A stretch of DNA of 39,442 nt from Planctomycetota bacterium. GTDB taxonomy: Bacteria > Planctomycetota > Phycisphaerae > FEN-1346. Below are positions 1-8,108 of the stretch, piece after piece; position 1 is the first letter of the stretch, and each line of letters opens with the position of its first letter. The position numbers were made by a program, and so were the translations under genes. The stretch lies in NCBI GenBank assembly GCA_016872895.1, contig VGYT01000005.1:1-39442 (forward strand). Direction: 5' to 3'. A model generated the notes under the pieces. The model did not search any database. It worked only from the letters and a program-made list of their open reading frames with translations, and was not told the origin of the DNA.

Positions 1-1
1 G

Positions 2-85
2 GGCAAACATTTTCAGGCGTTTCACGATCTGGCCGCCAGCATCATTTGCTTCAACCGCCTCCGGCAAGTGACCGGAGGGCTGTGA
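2..85 (+). mobile_element. C-terminal tail of a probable transposase (partial)
   Basis: This frame is open from the window edge to a TGA at 83-85 and reads FQAFHDLAASIICFNRL. That pattern resembles the last residues of IS5-type DDE transposases, which often end in a hydrophobic helix followed by a short CxxRL-like tail. Only 27 residues are visible and no catalytic residue is in view, so the family is a guess. It lies immediately upstream of a repeat-protein frame that seems to have lost its beginning, which fits an insertion at that point. The sequence before the window would settle it. Confidence 0.35.
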
Positions 86-121
86 AACAGCTTCTTAGCG
101 CCGGCCGCGCCTCCGGGCGTC

Positions 122-580
122 GTGGAGGCGCGGGGGTTCCGCCTGCTGGACGACGCGGGCAAGACGCAGGCCGTCCTGGACGCGACGGTCCTGGGGGCTC
201 GCCTCCGCCTGTACGACGCGGCGGGCGAGATGCGGGTCGGCCTGACGGTGACGGCCAGCGGGTCTGGCCTGGCTCTGTGCGACGCGGCGGGCGAGGTGCG
301 GGCCCAACTGGGCGTGACGGCCAGCGGGTCTGGCCTGGGCCTGTCCGACGCGGCGGGCGAGACGCGGGTCGAACTGAACGAGTCCACCAACGGCCCCGCC
401 CTGGGCCTGTACGACGCGGCGGGCAAGGAGCGGGCCGCCCTGAGCGTGAGGGCCGACGGGGCTCGCCTGATCCTGCGGGACGCGGCGGGCGAGCCGCGGG
501 CCGGCCTGTTCGTGAGGGCCGACGGGCCTGTGCTGACCCTGTTGGACGCGGCGGGCAAACCCGTGGCGCGGCTGCCCTGA
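122..580 (+). CDS. 22-residue tandem-repeat protein, probably 5'-truncated
   Basis: The 152-residue frame is almost entirely a repeat with the pattern L-x-D-A-A-G-x-x-R-x-x-L-x-V-x-A-x-G-x-x-L-x. There are six full 22-residue copies (residues 8-139) and a partial seventh. The alternating hydrophobic pattern suggests a beta-solenoid or stacked hairpins. I know such repeats only from uncharacterised proteins, so no function is assigned. The GTG at 122 has no ribosome binding site, and the reading frame stays open upstream to 86 with sequence that fits the same protein. No signal peptide is present. The real start was therefore probably lost when the transposase-like sequence arrived, and the gene may be dead. 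Confidence 0.5.
   Translation: MEARGFRLLDDAGKTQAVLDATVLGARLRLYDAAGEMRVGLTVTASGSGLALCDAAGEVRAQLGVTASGSGLGLSDAAGETRVELNESTNGPALGLYDAAGKERAALSVRADGARLILRDAAGEPRAGLFVRADGPVLTLLDAAGKPVARLP
143..577 (+). repeat. 66-bp tandem repeat array inside the repeat protein
   Basis: Six copies of a 66-bp unit plus a partial seventh, each marked by a near-identical gacgcggcgggc core. Copies 2 and 3 are most alike and share the stretch for TASGSGL; copies 5 and 6 share RADG. The unequal similarity suggests growth by local duplication. Confidence 0.85.
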
Positions 581-771
581 CGACGCCGGGCAGAGTGTCG
601 TTCCAGGCAAAGGCTCCCGACGGGCCTTCGGCCGCCGCAGGGCTACGGCCCGCCGTAGGGCTTCAGCCCGCAGGCGGGCAGGCCGACACGGCAAGCGCAA
701 TCGGGGACAACCGAGCGCGCCGGGCACATCTTCAAGCGGAGAAACGGAGAGCCGAAGAAAGGGGCGAAGGG
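581..771. other. Intergenic stretch with small hairpins
   Basis: No gene is seen. Around 636-680 there are overlapping GC-rich palindromes, for example ctacggcccgccgtag, and a gcccgc/gcgggc pair. They look like short repeat debris between the two damaged genes. Confidence 0.4.
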
Positions 772-1359
772 ATGAGAACCTTTCAGCCGACGTACCGCGA
801 CCGCACGGGGAACCTGCGGCGCGCGGCCAAGTGGTACGCGGAACTCCGCAACGCCGCCGGAGTGCTGCGGCGCGTGCCGTGCTTTACCAACCGGCGGGCG
901 AGCGAGGACTTCGGGCGGCAACTGGTGCGGCTCGTCAACTACAGGGCCGCCGGCCAGTTGCCCGACCCGGCCCTTGTCGCGTGGCTTGAAGGGCTGCCGG
1001 GCCGCCTTCAAGCGCTGCTTGCGCGGCAGGGCTTTCTTGACGGGCGGCACTCGGCGGCCATGAAGCCGCTGGTTGAACACCTGGAAGGCGCGCCCGATGC
1101 GCCGGGTTTCCGCCAGGCGCTTGCGGCGCGCGGCGCGACGCCCCGCCACGCTGACCTCGTAGTCGGCCGGGCGCGGCGCGTTCTGGAAGGCTGCGGCTTT
1201 ACGTTTTGGAGGGACATTTCGGCCAGCGCACCTCGCCGACCTGCGGGCCGACTCGGTGGACGCCGAAGCGGGAACGGGCCGCAGGCCGGTTCCGGCACAG
1301 CAGGCGGCAAGCGGCGTTTTGGGATATTTTGGATTGACGGCATGGGGCGTGCGGCATAA
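772..1359 (+). pseudogene. Broken tyrosine-recombinase/integrase, N-terminal part only
   Basis: From the ATG at 772 the frame has the look of planctomycete phage-type integrases: a basic start (FQPTYRDRTGNLRR), an SAM-like core-binding region (HADLVVGRARRVLEGCGF) and then DISAS. Family members continue with a segment like FLADLRAD. Here that text (HLADLRADS) is present but in another frame from about base 1226, so a frameshift lies near 1225. Beyond it no catalytic domain (R, H-x-x-R, Y) can be found. The remnant starts after a purine-rich stretch (gaaaggggcgaaggg) that could have been its ribosome binding site. The frame continues upstream to 46, but that part is a shadow of the repeat protein. 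Confidence 0.55.
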
Positions 1360-1407
1360 GTTGGGGCGGATGCAGGGCCGTCGTTGTCGACAAAGAAAGG
1401 AGCAACC

Positions 1408-2160
1408 GTGAAAGCCCGGTCGCTGCTGTTCGTCCTGGCCGCTGCGCTGCTGGCGTGCGGCGTGAACCTGGGCGGTGCGGAGCAGGCGCAGGAACCGAAC
1501 ACCCTGACGGAGGCGGAGAAACAGGCGGGCTGGAAGTTGCTGTTCGACGGCAAGACGACGGCCGGGTGGCGCGGCTACAAGATGGAGACGCTGCCGCCCG
1601 GCTGGAAGGCCATCGACGGGGTGCTTGCCCGCGTCAGCGGCGGGGCGGGCGGCAAAGGGGCAGGCGGCGGCGACGACGTCGTCACGACCGAGGAGTTCGA
1701 GAACTTCGACCTCTCGCTGGAATGCAAGATCACCGCCAAGGGCAACAGCGGCGTGCTGTACCACGTGTCGGAGGAGCCCATCACCGCGTGGCACTACGCG
1801 CCCGAAGTGCAGATACTGGACAACTCGGCCTGGCCTACGCGCAACCCGAAGCAACTGGCCGGCTCGTGCTACGACCTCTATGCGCCGGCGAAGGACGTTA
1901 CCAAGCCGCCCGGACAATGGAACCAGATGCGCATCCTGGTCAGCGGCGCGCACGTGGAGCACTGGATGAACGGCGAGAAGGTGGTGCAGTACGAACTGTG
2001 GAGCGACGACTGGAAGCAGCGCGTGGCGGCGAGCAAGTTCAAGGTGCACCCGAAGTTCGGCACGTTCAAGAAGGGCCCGATCGCGCTTCAGGACCACACG
2101 GACCGGATCGAGTTCCGCAGCATCAAGATTCGTCCGCTGCCGGCGACCCCGGCCCGATGA
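1408..2160 (+). CDS. DUF1080 (3-keto-disaccharide hydrolase family) lipoprotein
   Basis: A 250-residue secreted protein. The first residues form a lipoprotein signal peptide ending in the lipobox ALLAC. The mature part carries the DUF1080 pattern: WKLLFDGKTTAGWRGY, then GWKAIDGVLAR, a FDLSLECKI strand, GNSGVLYHVSE, and a GQWNQMRILVSG strand near the end. This family makes a concanavalin-like jelly roll and includes enzymes acting on 3-keto-glycosides; planctomycetes carry many copies. I chose the GTG at 1408 because aaaggag lies just upstream and the signal peptide starts there; the TTG at 1384 is in frame but has no such site. Substrate cannot be told from sequence. It is convergent with the methyltransferase that follows. 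Confidence 0.85.
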   Translation: MKARSLLFVLAAALLACGVNLGGAEQAQEPNTLTEAEKQAGWKLLFDGKTTAGWRGYKMETLPPGWKAIDGVLARVSGGAGGKGAGGGDDVVTTEEFENFDLSLECKITAKGNSGVLYHVSEEPITAWHYAPEVQILDNSAWPTRNPKQLAGSCYDLYAPAKDVTKPPGQWNQMRILVSGAHVEHWMNGEKVVQYELWSDDWKQRVAASKFKVHPKFGTFKKGPIALQDHTDRIEFRSIKIRPLPATPAR

Positions 2161-2180
2161 TCCGTCGGCCGGGCAACGGC

Positions 2181-3167
2181 TCACCTCGGCACGACCGCGA
2201 ACAGGGTCAAGCGGTGGCACATGCCCCCCAGCAGATACACCAACCAGCGGGCGGCCGCGAGTTTCAGGACGGTCTTAAGGTCGCCCCTGCGCCTGGCCTC
2301 CGCGAAAGGGTGCGGGTCTATCAGGAACTTGGGACGGCGCAGAAGCCCCGCCCTCCGCAGCATCCGCCGCAGCGTGTCCGCCGTGAAGAAGTTGATGTGG
2401 TCCCAGGCGTGCCAGGAATTGGAGCCCCAGTAGGGGTAGATGCGCGGCCGAAGGTCTTCCTCGGGGATGCCCGCCTCCCTCTGAATCCAGCGATGGAAGT
2501 TGGGCGTCTTCAGGACCAGGACCCCGCCCTCGGCCAACAGGCCGGCAATACGCCTGAGGGAAGCAAGGGGGTCGTCCAGGTGCTCGGGCACGTCCCAAAG
2601 AGTGACGATGTCAAAGGTCCCCTCAAGGGCAACCGTTTGCAGCGTGCCGCAGGAGACGTCAAGGCCGAACTCCCTCCTGGCCCGCTCCACCGCCAGGGGG
2701 TGCGGCTCCAAACCGGTTACCTTGTAGCCTTTGTCGCGGGCGAGCACCAGGAACCTGCCCTCGGAGCAGCCCACATCAAGAATTGACGCCGACGGGGGAC
2801 GGCGGCGCGACAAGTGCCGAAGCGCAACTTCGTAGGCCGGGCGGTCCACCAGGTCGGCGTGCTCGTAGGTGTCAACGCTCGCTCTGCCTTCCGCCCGCAA
2901 TTCGGGGTTCCAGGCAGGGTCCTTGTACCGGGCGAGCCACTCGGGCGACAGGATGACCGGCGAGTAGGCAAAAGAGCATCGCCTGCACAGGCCCACCGAG
3001 AAAACGTCGTGAGTGTACCAGGAATCGGTGGCGGCGTGTTCCTTGTGAAACAGGCGGCAATCGTCTGCACCGCAGAGCGGGCAAGGCCGCCTTCGCAGGG
3101 GGGCCTGGAAATCAACCCTGATGCGCGTTCCCGCGTCGGCCGGCACGGCTGAATCGGCACTGGCCAT
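2181..3167 (-). CDS. Class I SAM methyltransferase with N-terminal zinc-ribbon-like Cys pairs
   Basis: The 328-residue protein starts with a CPLCG...CRRC pair of cysteine pairs, a likely zinc knuckle. The methyltransferase fold follows: motif I ILDVGCSEGRFL, an acidic residue after VTGLEPHP, FDIVTLWDVPEHL, then GGVLVLKTPN, as in the Methyltransf_23 type. A hydrophobic stretch near the C-terminus (WLVYLLGGMCHRLTLFAVV) may sit at a membrane. Proteins of this layout often act in surface-glycan or small-molecule methylation, but the substrate here is unknown. The ATG at 3167 has only a weak ribosome binding site; the longer upstream frame to 3656 runs through the palindrome at 3234-3322 and the next gene and is not credible. 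Confidence 0.75.
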   Translation of the reverse strand: MASADSAVPADAGTRIRVDFQAPLRRRPCPLCGADDCRLFHKEHAATDSWYTHDVFSVGLCRRCSFAYSPVILSPEWLARYKDPAWNPELRAEGRASVDTYEHADLVDRPAYEVALRHLSRRRPPSASILDVGCSEGRFLVLARDKGYKVTGLEPHPLAVERARREFGLDVSCGTLQTVALEGTFDIVTLWDVPEHLDDPLASLRRIAGLLAEGGVLVLKTPNFHRWIQREAGIPEEDLRPRIYPYWGSNSWHAWDHINFFTADTLRRMLRRAGLLRRPKFLIDPHPFAEARRRGDLKTVLKLAAARWLVYLLGGMCHRLTLFAVVPR

Positions 3168-3233
3168 AAGGGCGGCTCCGAAGTTTGCGGTATCGTGCCC
3201 GCAGGCACGGCCCAAAGTCCAGAAGAAATGCAG

Positions 3234-3322
3234 GCATGGTTCAAAGCCCCCGGCACCGCCGGGGGATGATCGGCCCGCACCATCCATCCCCACGCGGTGC
3301 GTGGGGCTTGTTTGAACCATGC
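3234..3322. repeat. Composite palindromic element
   Basis: The 89-bp element is bounded by gcatggttcaaa and ttgaaccatgc, near-perfect inverted arms. Inside sit two smaller hairpins, gcccccggcaccgccggggg and a ccccacgcggtgcgtgggg stem. The first inner hairpin is almost the same as one inside smc (12682-12704). It lies in the gap between the methyltransferase start and the propeller gene stop. Confidence 0.7.
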
Positions 3323-3337
3323 CGCGTCCCGCGTGGT

Positions 3338-6300
3338 TCATCGGCCGCCCGCGGCTGCGTCGCCCATGCAGAGGAGGCGTCCGTTTTCCAGGGAGATGTA
3401 CAGCCGGCCGCCGGCTGCGGCCATGCCGTCGAAGACGGGGGGCGAGTCGAGCGGGCATCGCGCCAACTCTGCGCCGTCTGCGGCGGAGAGGGCCAGGAGC
3501 AGCCCGCGGCAGCCTGAATCGCCAGCGGCAGTGCCTCCCCGGGCGTCGGCAGGGGGCGCGGCTTCCCGCGGCGGCGCCGGCGCGGGACCGGCCACCAGCA
3601 GCACCTTGTCGGCCAGGAGCATCGCGCGGACCTGGATGGCCGGCGGCCTGGCCCACTGCTCCCGCCCATCGGCGCGGCCTAGCGCGAACAGCCGGTACGG
3701 CCCGTCCTGGAGCATGTTCGACCAGTGGACGCTCGCCCGCCCGTAGCCGTACACCGTGGATGCGTCGAACGCGAGCAGCCTGCCGAAGACCAGGTTCTTG
3801 TCGCGCTGGCTACAGCCGGTCGAAAGCGAGCAGCGGGCGCCGAGAATCCAGTACGAGCGGTGCGGCCACGTGTCGTCCAGAAAGCCGGTCAGGGTGAGCA
3901 GGTGGGGATTGCCTGCGGGCCGGACGGCGGCGGACTTGTCGAAAACGTTGTCGCGCAGGTACACGTACTGGTCGTCGGCGGTGAGGATGTCGGCCAGCGC
4001 TCCCGGCATCTCGCAGGGGCCGTAGTGCCTGGGCTGCCTGCCGGTGGCGGGGTCGGGGCTGTAGATGGGGGTCCTGGCGAGAATCTCGCCCGTTTCGGGG
4101 CGGACGCGGCAGAGGTCAATGCCGCCGTCCAGGTAGGACGACCTGCCCGCCGCGAAGTAGGCGGCGCCGTCCTGGACCAGGACGCTTCCGTGGACGGGCG
4201 ATGGTGACTCAAGTTGTCCGCAGGCGGCTATGAGCCTGTCGTCGCGGGCCGCGCGCAGGCGCCAGGCAGGTGCGCCGTCGGATGCCCGTACGCTGTAAAC
4301 GCAGCCGTCGCGGCAGCCGAAGATCGCACGGCCGGCGTACAGGGTGGGCGGCGAGTCGATGCGTGCGCCCGCCGTGAAGCGCCACGCGGGGCGGCCCGAA
4401 TCGGCATCCATCGCCGAGAGCGCGTGCTCGTCCACCGAGGCCACGAACACCTTGCCCTCGGCAACGGTGGGGCTGGTGAGCCGTCCTCCGACTTCGGCTT
4501 GCCACCTGGGGCGCAGCGCAGCGGCCACGGCCAGCGGCGAAGCACCGCTTCTCTGGGGGTCATGCCGGTAGGTGGGCCAGTCGTCGGTGCGGAGCGCGGC
4601 CTGCGGATTTCGAGCGGCGTCGGCGCGGGCCGGGCCTGCCCCGGCGTCGCCCTGATAGGCCGGGCCGCGCTCAAGGCGGCCGTCCGGGGCTTGAGCGACT
4701 TGCGGCCTTGAAGGGCCTTGCGCCGCCAGCGCGTAAAAACCATCCAACTTTGCGGTGACGTAGCACCCGCAGGCATGAGGCGGCGCATAGAGAAGGCCGT
4801 TGGCCGGCATGACGCCATATCGGCAGACGCCGCGCACCCAACTGTGCCACAAGACGTCGCCGCTGGCCAGGTCAATGAACTCGACGCCCCGCCTGCCGCC
4901 CAGGATGTACTGCTCGGTGGCCTTGTTGCCGTAGCAGCGATGATGGTGTCCGGGGTTTTCCGGCTCGATGCGCTTCAGGACCTTGCCGGTTGCCAGGTCG
5001 TGCTGGGTTGCGAAGTAGGGTCCCCACTCAGGCCCTCTCTTTTCGGGGAACGGCTTGAATCCGCCCAGCCACACCGCGTTCTTTATAACGAAGGCGTCGC
5101 GCACCCGTGCAAGGGTGGAGGGCTGGGTCCACAGCGTCTTGCCGGACTCCGGCGACAGGAGCGTCACGGCCTGGCCGTCGGCACAGACGATGCCGGCATC
5201 GGATGCCACGGAGAGGGGTGCGTCGGGCGCTGACCACCGCTGCCGGCCAGTCCGCAGGTCGAGGCAGACGACGTCGCCGGCCTTCTGAAAGATGGCGCGG
5301 TCTGCGATTGCGCAGAGGCTGCCGGGGCGGAGGCCGGCGGCGTCGGGGCCCGCCTTCCGCCAGAGGACCTGGCCGGATGCGGCATCGAGGGCAACAATGG
5401 CCTGCTCCCCCCTGCTCTCTGTCGCGCGGAGTTGCTTAACGAGCGGGTCGGCGGTTTCCCGGACGTAGAGGGGGGATTTTTCCTGCCTGACAAGGCCGGC
5501 CCATTTCTGGAGTTCGGCGGTGCGCTCCGCGGTTACGCTTCGGACGGCCAGGAGAAGCACGCCCTGGCACCAGAGTATCTGCTCCGTGCCCTCGGTCCGC
5601 TCGAAAACCCTGACGGTCTGCCCCGTTGCCGCATCCAGGACGCTGACGGGTGCGTGCAGGCCCAGGGTGACGTACACGCGGCCGCCGGCGGCAACCAGCC
5701 TGGTCTGAAGTTGCGGGGGCGTCTGTCCCCAGTTGACGATGTGCGGGAACCAGGGGCTGAAGGGCCGCTTCCAGAGCAGTATGCCGTTGTAGGCGTCGCG
5801 CGCGACAAGATGCCACTGCGGCGGCTCGCGGAGCGAGGCGATGGGCCCCTCGTCGGCCACGTAGAAAATCCGGCCCGCGGCCGAGACAAGGGCGTTGATG
5901 CTGGGAATATGCTCGTGGCTGCGAGTGTGCCGCGGGTCGGCAATCCACTGGACGCGGCCAGGGGGTCCGACCAGCGAGTCGCGGGCCACCGCGTTTCCGC
6001 TCGCGTCGTGCAGGTAGTGGGTCCACTCGTCAACTTCCTTCGGCCGCGGCTTGACGGCCACGCTCCACGCGCCGCCGGATTTCACGTATGCCGCGCCCTG
6101 GGGCGCCACGACGCGCATCGCCTCCTGCACCGGTATCCTGCCGAGGTCGGCCGACACGAGAAGGTTGACAAGGTTGTCGGCATACGGCAGGCGATCGGCG
6201 GTCCAGCGCTGGGCGGAGACCTTGCCGGAGAGACCGAGCGACTGGATGTGCTTGCGAGCCCGCTCGACGTTGGCGGCGTCCGGGTCGAGGCCGTGGATCA

Positions 6301-6559
6301 GGAACGAGTCGTTCGCCCGCAGCGCGGCCGTCAGCCTGCCGTCGCCGCAACCGACGTGGACGACCAGGCCGCCCTGGATGCGCGTGGCCTGGAGTATCTC
6401 CTGCGCCGACGGCTCTCCAGCGACAGCGGCGGCGGCGCCGGCGGCGCCCGCAGCGGGGGCGCCGGCGGCGGCGCTTGCGCCTGCGGCGGCGGCGAACGCC
6501 AGCGTCAGCAGAAACGGGGCCGATGAAATAAGCCGAGTCGCCCGCCCAAGAGAGATCAT
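3338..6559 (-). CDS. Secreted methyltransferase-like domain fused to a PQQ-type beta-propeller
   Basis: The 1073-residue protein has a signal peptide (LLTLAFAAAAGASAAAG). Residues about 55-165 read as a Rossmann SAM-methyltransferase-like domain with VVHVGCGDGRLTAAL and HGLDPDAANVERAR. From about 180 on there are PQQ/BamB-like propeller blades; typical texts are GQVLWRK, GKTLWTQPS, GDVLWHS, and a fresh module opening at DDWPTYRHDPQRSG near residue 700. So there seem to be two propeller modules joined by a low-complexity linker. Planctomycetes carry proteins of this type; the role is unknown. A strong ribosome binding site (aaggagg) precedes the ATG. It ends just before the palindrome at 3234-3322, and the sulfatase gene lies 25 bp upstream in the same direction, suggesting one transcript. 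Confidence 0.8.
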   Translation of the reverse strand: MISLGRATRLISSAPFLLTLAFAAAAGASAAAGAPAAGAAGAAAAVAGEPSAQEILQATRIQGGLVVHVGCGDGRLTAALRANDSFLIHGLDPDAANVERARKHIQSLGLSGKVSAQRWTADRLPYADNLVNLLVSADLGRIPVQEAMRVVAPQGAAYVKSGGAWSVAVKPRPKEVDEWTHYLHDASGNAVARDSLVGPPGRVQWIADPRHTRSHEHIPSINALVSAAGRIFYVADEGPIASLREPPQWHLVARDAYNGILLWKRPFSPWFPHIVNWGQTPPQLQTRLVAAGGRVYVTLGLHAPVSVLDAATGQTVRVFERTEGTEQILWCQGVLLLAVRSVTAERTAELQKWAGLVRQEKSPLYVRETADPLVKQLRATESRGEQAIVALDAASGQVLWRKAGPDAAGLRPGSLCAIADRAIFQKAGDVVCLDLRTGRQRWSAPDAPLSVASDAGIVCADGQAVTLLSPESGKTLWTQPSTLARVRDAFVIKNAVWLGGFKPFPEKRGPEWGPYFATQHDLATGKVLKRIEPENPGHHHRCYGNKATEQYILGGRRGVEFIDLASGDVLWHSWVRGVCRYGVMPANGLLYAPPHACGCYVTAKLDGFYALAAQGPSRPQVAQAPDGRLERGPAYQGDAGAGPARADAARNPQAALRTDDWPTYRHDPQRSGASPLAVAAALRPRWQAEVGGRLTSPTVAEGKVFVASVDEHALSAMDADSGRPAWRFTAGARIDSPPTLYAGRAIFGCRDGCVYSVRASDGAPAWRLRAARDDRLIAACGQLESPSPVHGSVLVQDGAAYFAAGRSSYLDGGIDLCRVRPETGEILARTPIYSPDPATGRQPRHYGPCEMPGALADILTADDQYVYLRDNVFDKSAAVRPAGNPHLLTLTGFLDDTWPHRSYWILGARCSLSTGCSQRDKNLVFGRLLAFDASTVYGYGRASVHWSNMLQDGPYRLFALGRADGREQWARPPAIQVRAMLLADKVLLVAGPAPAPPREAAPPADARGGTAAGDSGCRGLLLALSAADGAELARCPLDSPPVFDGMAAAGGRLYISLENGRLLCMGDAAAGGR

Positions 6560-6584
6560 CGTGAAGATCCTCCTTACAGTTCTC

Positions 6585-7997
6585 CTACTTCAGTTCCTCG
6601 CGGCAGCGTGCGACGCGCCCGCGAAGGTCTGCCAGCACCGAGGCCGAGGCAGGGTCGGCGGCCAGGTTGCGCACCTGGCGCGGGTCGTTCTCGATGTCGT
6701 ACAGCCACTCGGCCTGGTGGTCCTGCTCAAGGTACGTCCAGTATGACCATCGCCGGGTGCGGACGCCCTCGGACTTCGGGATAATCCTGTTGGGGAACAG
6801 GTGCTCGTAGAACCAGTCTTCCCGCCATGCGGGCGACTGGCCGCGAAGAAGCGGCCCGAGGTCGCACCCCTGCGTGCGCGGCGGGACGGCGGCCCCGGCC
6901 AGGGCGAGCATCGTGGGCGCAAGGTCGATGTTGAGGGCCATCTCCCGGCGCCGCCTGCCGCGCAGGGACGCCGGCAGCCGCGGGTCGTACACCACCAGGG
7001 GCACGCGGATGGATTCCTCGTGCATGAACCACTTGCCGGCCAGGCCGTGCTCGCCCAGGTAGAAGCCGTTGTCGCCCGTCAGGATGATGACGGTGCTCCC
7101 GGCCGCGCCCTTCTCCTTGAGCGCGGCCACGATTGTTGCGACGGCGTCGTCCACGCCCGTGACGAGGCGGAAGTAGCCCTTGACCATCTGCTGGTAGAGG
7201 TCGGGGCTTGAGAAGCGGATTTGCCAGCGGCGGCGGGCCTCGCTCTCGCGCACGTAGTCGGGCAGGGCCTCGAAGTACTTCGGGTCGGCCGTGGGCGGCA
7301 CGGGGACGGCGACGTCGGCGTACAAGTTCTCATATTTAGGTGCATACAGGAATTGTCGCGGGTCGCCGTCCTGGCAGTGGGGCGCCTTGAAACTGACGGA
7401 CAGGCAGAAGGGGCGGCCGGCAGGCGCGGCCCGCAGGAACTCCGCCGCCTGCTCGGCCATCAGGTCCGTCAGGTGGACCTCGCGGCCGAGGTCCTTGGGC
7501 CAGTAGTGGCCCTGGCCGGGGAAACCCTTCCAGTAGTCGAACGCCTCGGGCGACGGCGGCGCGTTGTCGCCCACGCCGTACTTGCCGATGAAGCCCACGT
7601 GGTAACCCGCGCGGCGGAGGACCTGGTGGTACGTGTCGGCGAACTGCTCCGGCGTAAAGGGCGTGTTGAAACCGTGGACGCCGTGCCGCCGGGCGTACTG
7701 GCCGGTGAAGATACTCGCGCGGCTGGTGCAGCAGATGGAGGTCGTTACGAACATGTTGCTGAAAACGACGCCGGCGGCGGCCAGGGCGTCGACGTTGGGC
7801 GTGCGGATGACAGGGTTGCCCATGCAGCCGAGGGCGTCCCAGCGATGGTCATCGGTCAAAAGGAAGACGATGTTCGGCCGCGTGGGGGCGGCGGGCGCAT
7901 CGGCGGCGCGGCCGCTGGTGCGTGCGGCGGCAACTGTGCCAGCGGCCAGGGCGGCGGACCGAAGAAACGTGCGGCGAGACACGCGTGCAGCGGTCAT
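6585..7997 (-). CDS. Tat-exported sulfatase (arylsulfatase family)
   Basis: The 470-residue protein begins with a twin-arginine signal (SRRTFLRSAALAAG). The alkaline-phosphatase-like core starts at PNIVFLLTDDHRWDALG, whose Asp pair binds calcium. The formylglycine motif is CCTSRAS at about residue 89; the usual CxPSR has Thr in place of Pro here, and Cys and Arg are kept. Further marks are YHVGFIGKYG, FSVSFKAPHCQDGDP, the C-terminal TGDNGFYLGEHGLAGKW with metal-binding residues, and an EWLYDIENDP ending typical of the family. Such enzymes cut sulfate from polysaccharides in the periplasm after activation by a formylglycine-generating enzyme, which is not in this window. I chose the ATG at 7997, with aaagggg upstream, over the longer frame to 8102, since the Tat signal then sits at the N-terminus. 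The propeller gene follows 25 bp downstream. Confidence 0.92.
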   Translation of the reverse strand: MTAARVSRRTFLRSAALAAGTVAAARTSGRAADAPAAPTRPNIVFLLTDDHRWDALGCMGNPVIRTPNVDALAAAGVVFSNMFVTTSICCTSRASIFTGQYARRHGVHGFNTPFTPEQFADTYHQVLRRAGYHVGFIGKYGVGDNAPPSPEAFDYWKGFPGQGHYWPKDLGREVHLTDLMAEQAAEFLRAAPAGRPFCLSVSFKAPHCQDGDPRQFLYAPKYENLYADVAVPVPPTADPKYFEALPDYVRESEARRRWQIRFSSPDLYQQMVKGYFRLVTGVDDAVATIVAALKEKGAAGSTVIILTGDNGFYLGEHGLAGKWFMHEESIRVPLVVYDPRLPASLRGRRRREMALNIDLAPTMLALAGAAVPPRTQGCDLGPLLRGQSPAWREDWFYEHLFPNRIIPKSEGVRTRRWSYWTYLEQDHQAEWLYDIENDPRQVRNLAADPASASVLADLRGRVARCREELK

Positions 7998-8051
7998 TTG
8001 TTCGGCCCCTTTCGGCGCGGCGGGTGCGCAGGCCCGACGTGCACAACGCAT

Positions 8052-8057
8052 ATTATA
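8052..8057 (-). promoter_or_regulatory. Candidate -10 box for the sulfatase gene
   Basis: Read on the minus strand this is a perfect TATAAT, about 55 bases before the sulfatase ATG. No good -35 hexamer is found 16-18 bases upstream, so the promoter is a moderate guess. Confidence 0.4.
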
Positions 8058-8081
8058 TCCTGACGCGGCGGCCACGCGGAA

Positions 8082-8099
8082 CCCCGCCATTTGGCGGGG
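8082..8099. repeat. Perfect hairpin between lon and the sulfatase gene
   Basis: The sequence ccccgccatttggcgggg forms a perfect stem with a tiny loop. It lies just past the lon stop codon. No T-run follows on the minus strand, so it is not a standard intrinsic terminator, but it could protect or end the lon transcript. Confidence 0.5.
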
Positions 8100-8108
8100 C
8101 ACCCGGCG

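Noticed and set aside
143-577. CRISPR-like array
   Set aside because: The 66-bp units are contiguous coding repeats without unique spacers, and no cas genes are present.
46-771. Upstream part of the 437-residue plus ORF
   Set aside because: It is an out-of-frame reading of the 66-bp repeats (RRGGRDAGR-like); only the part from 772 resembles an integrase.
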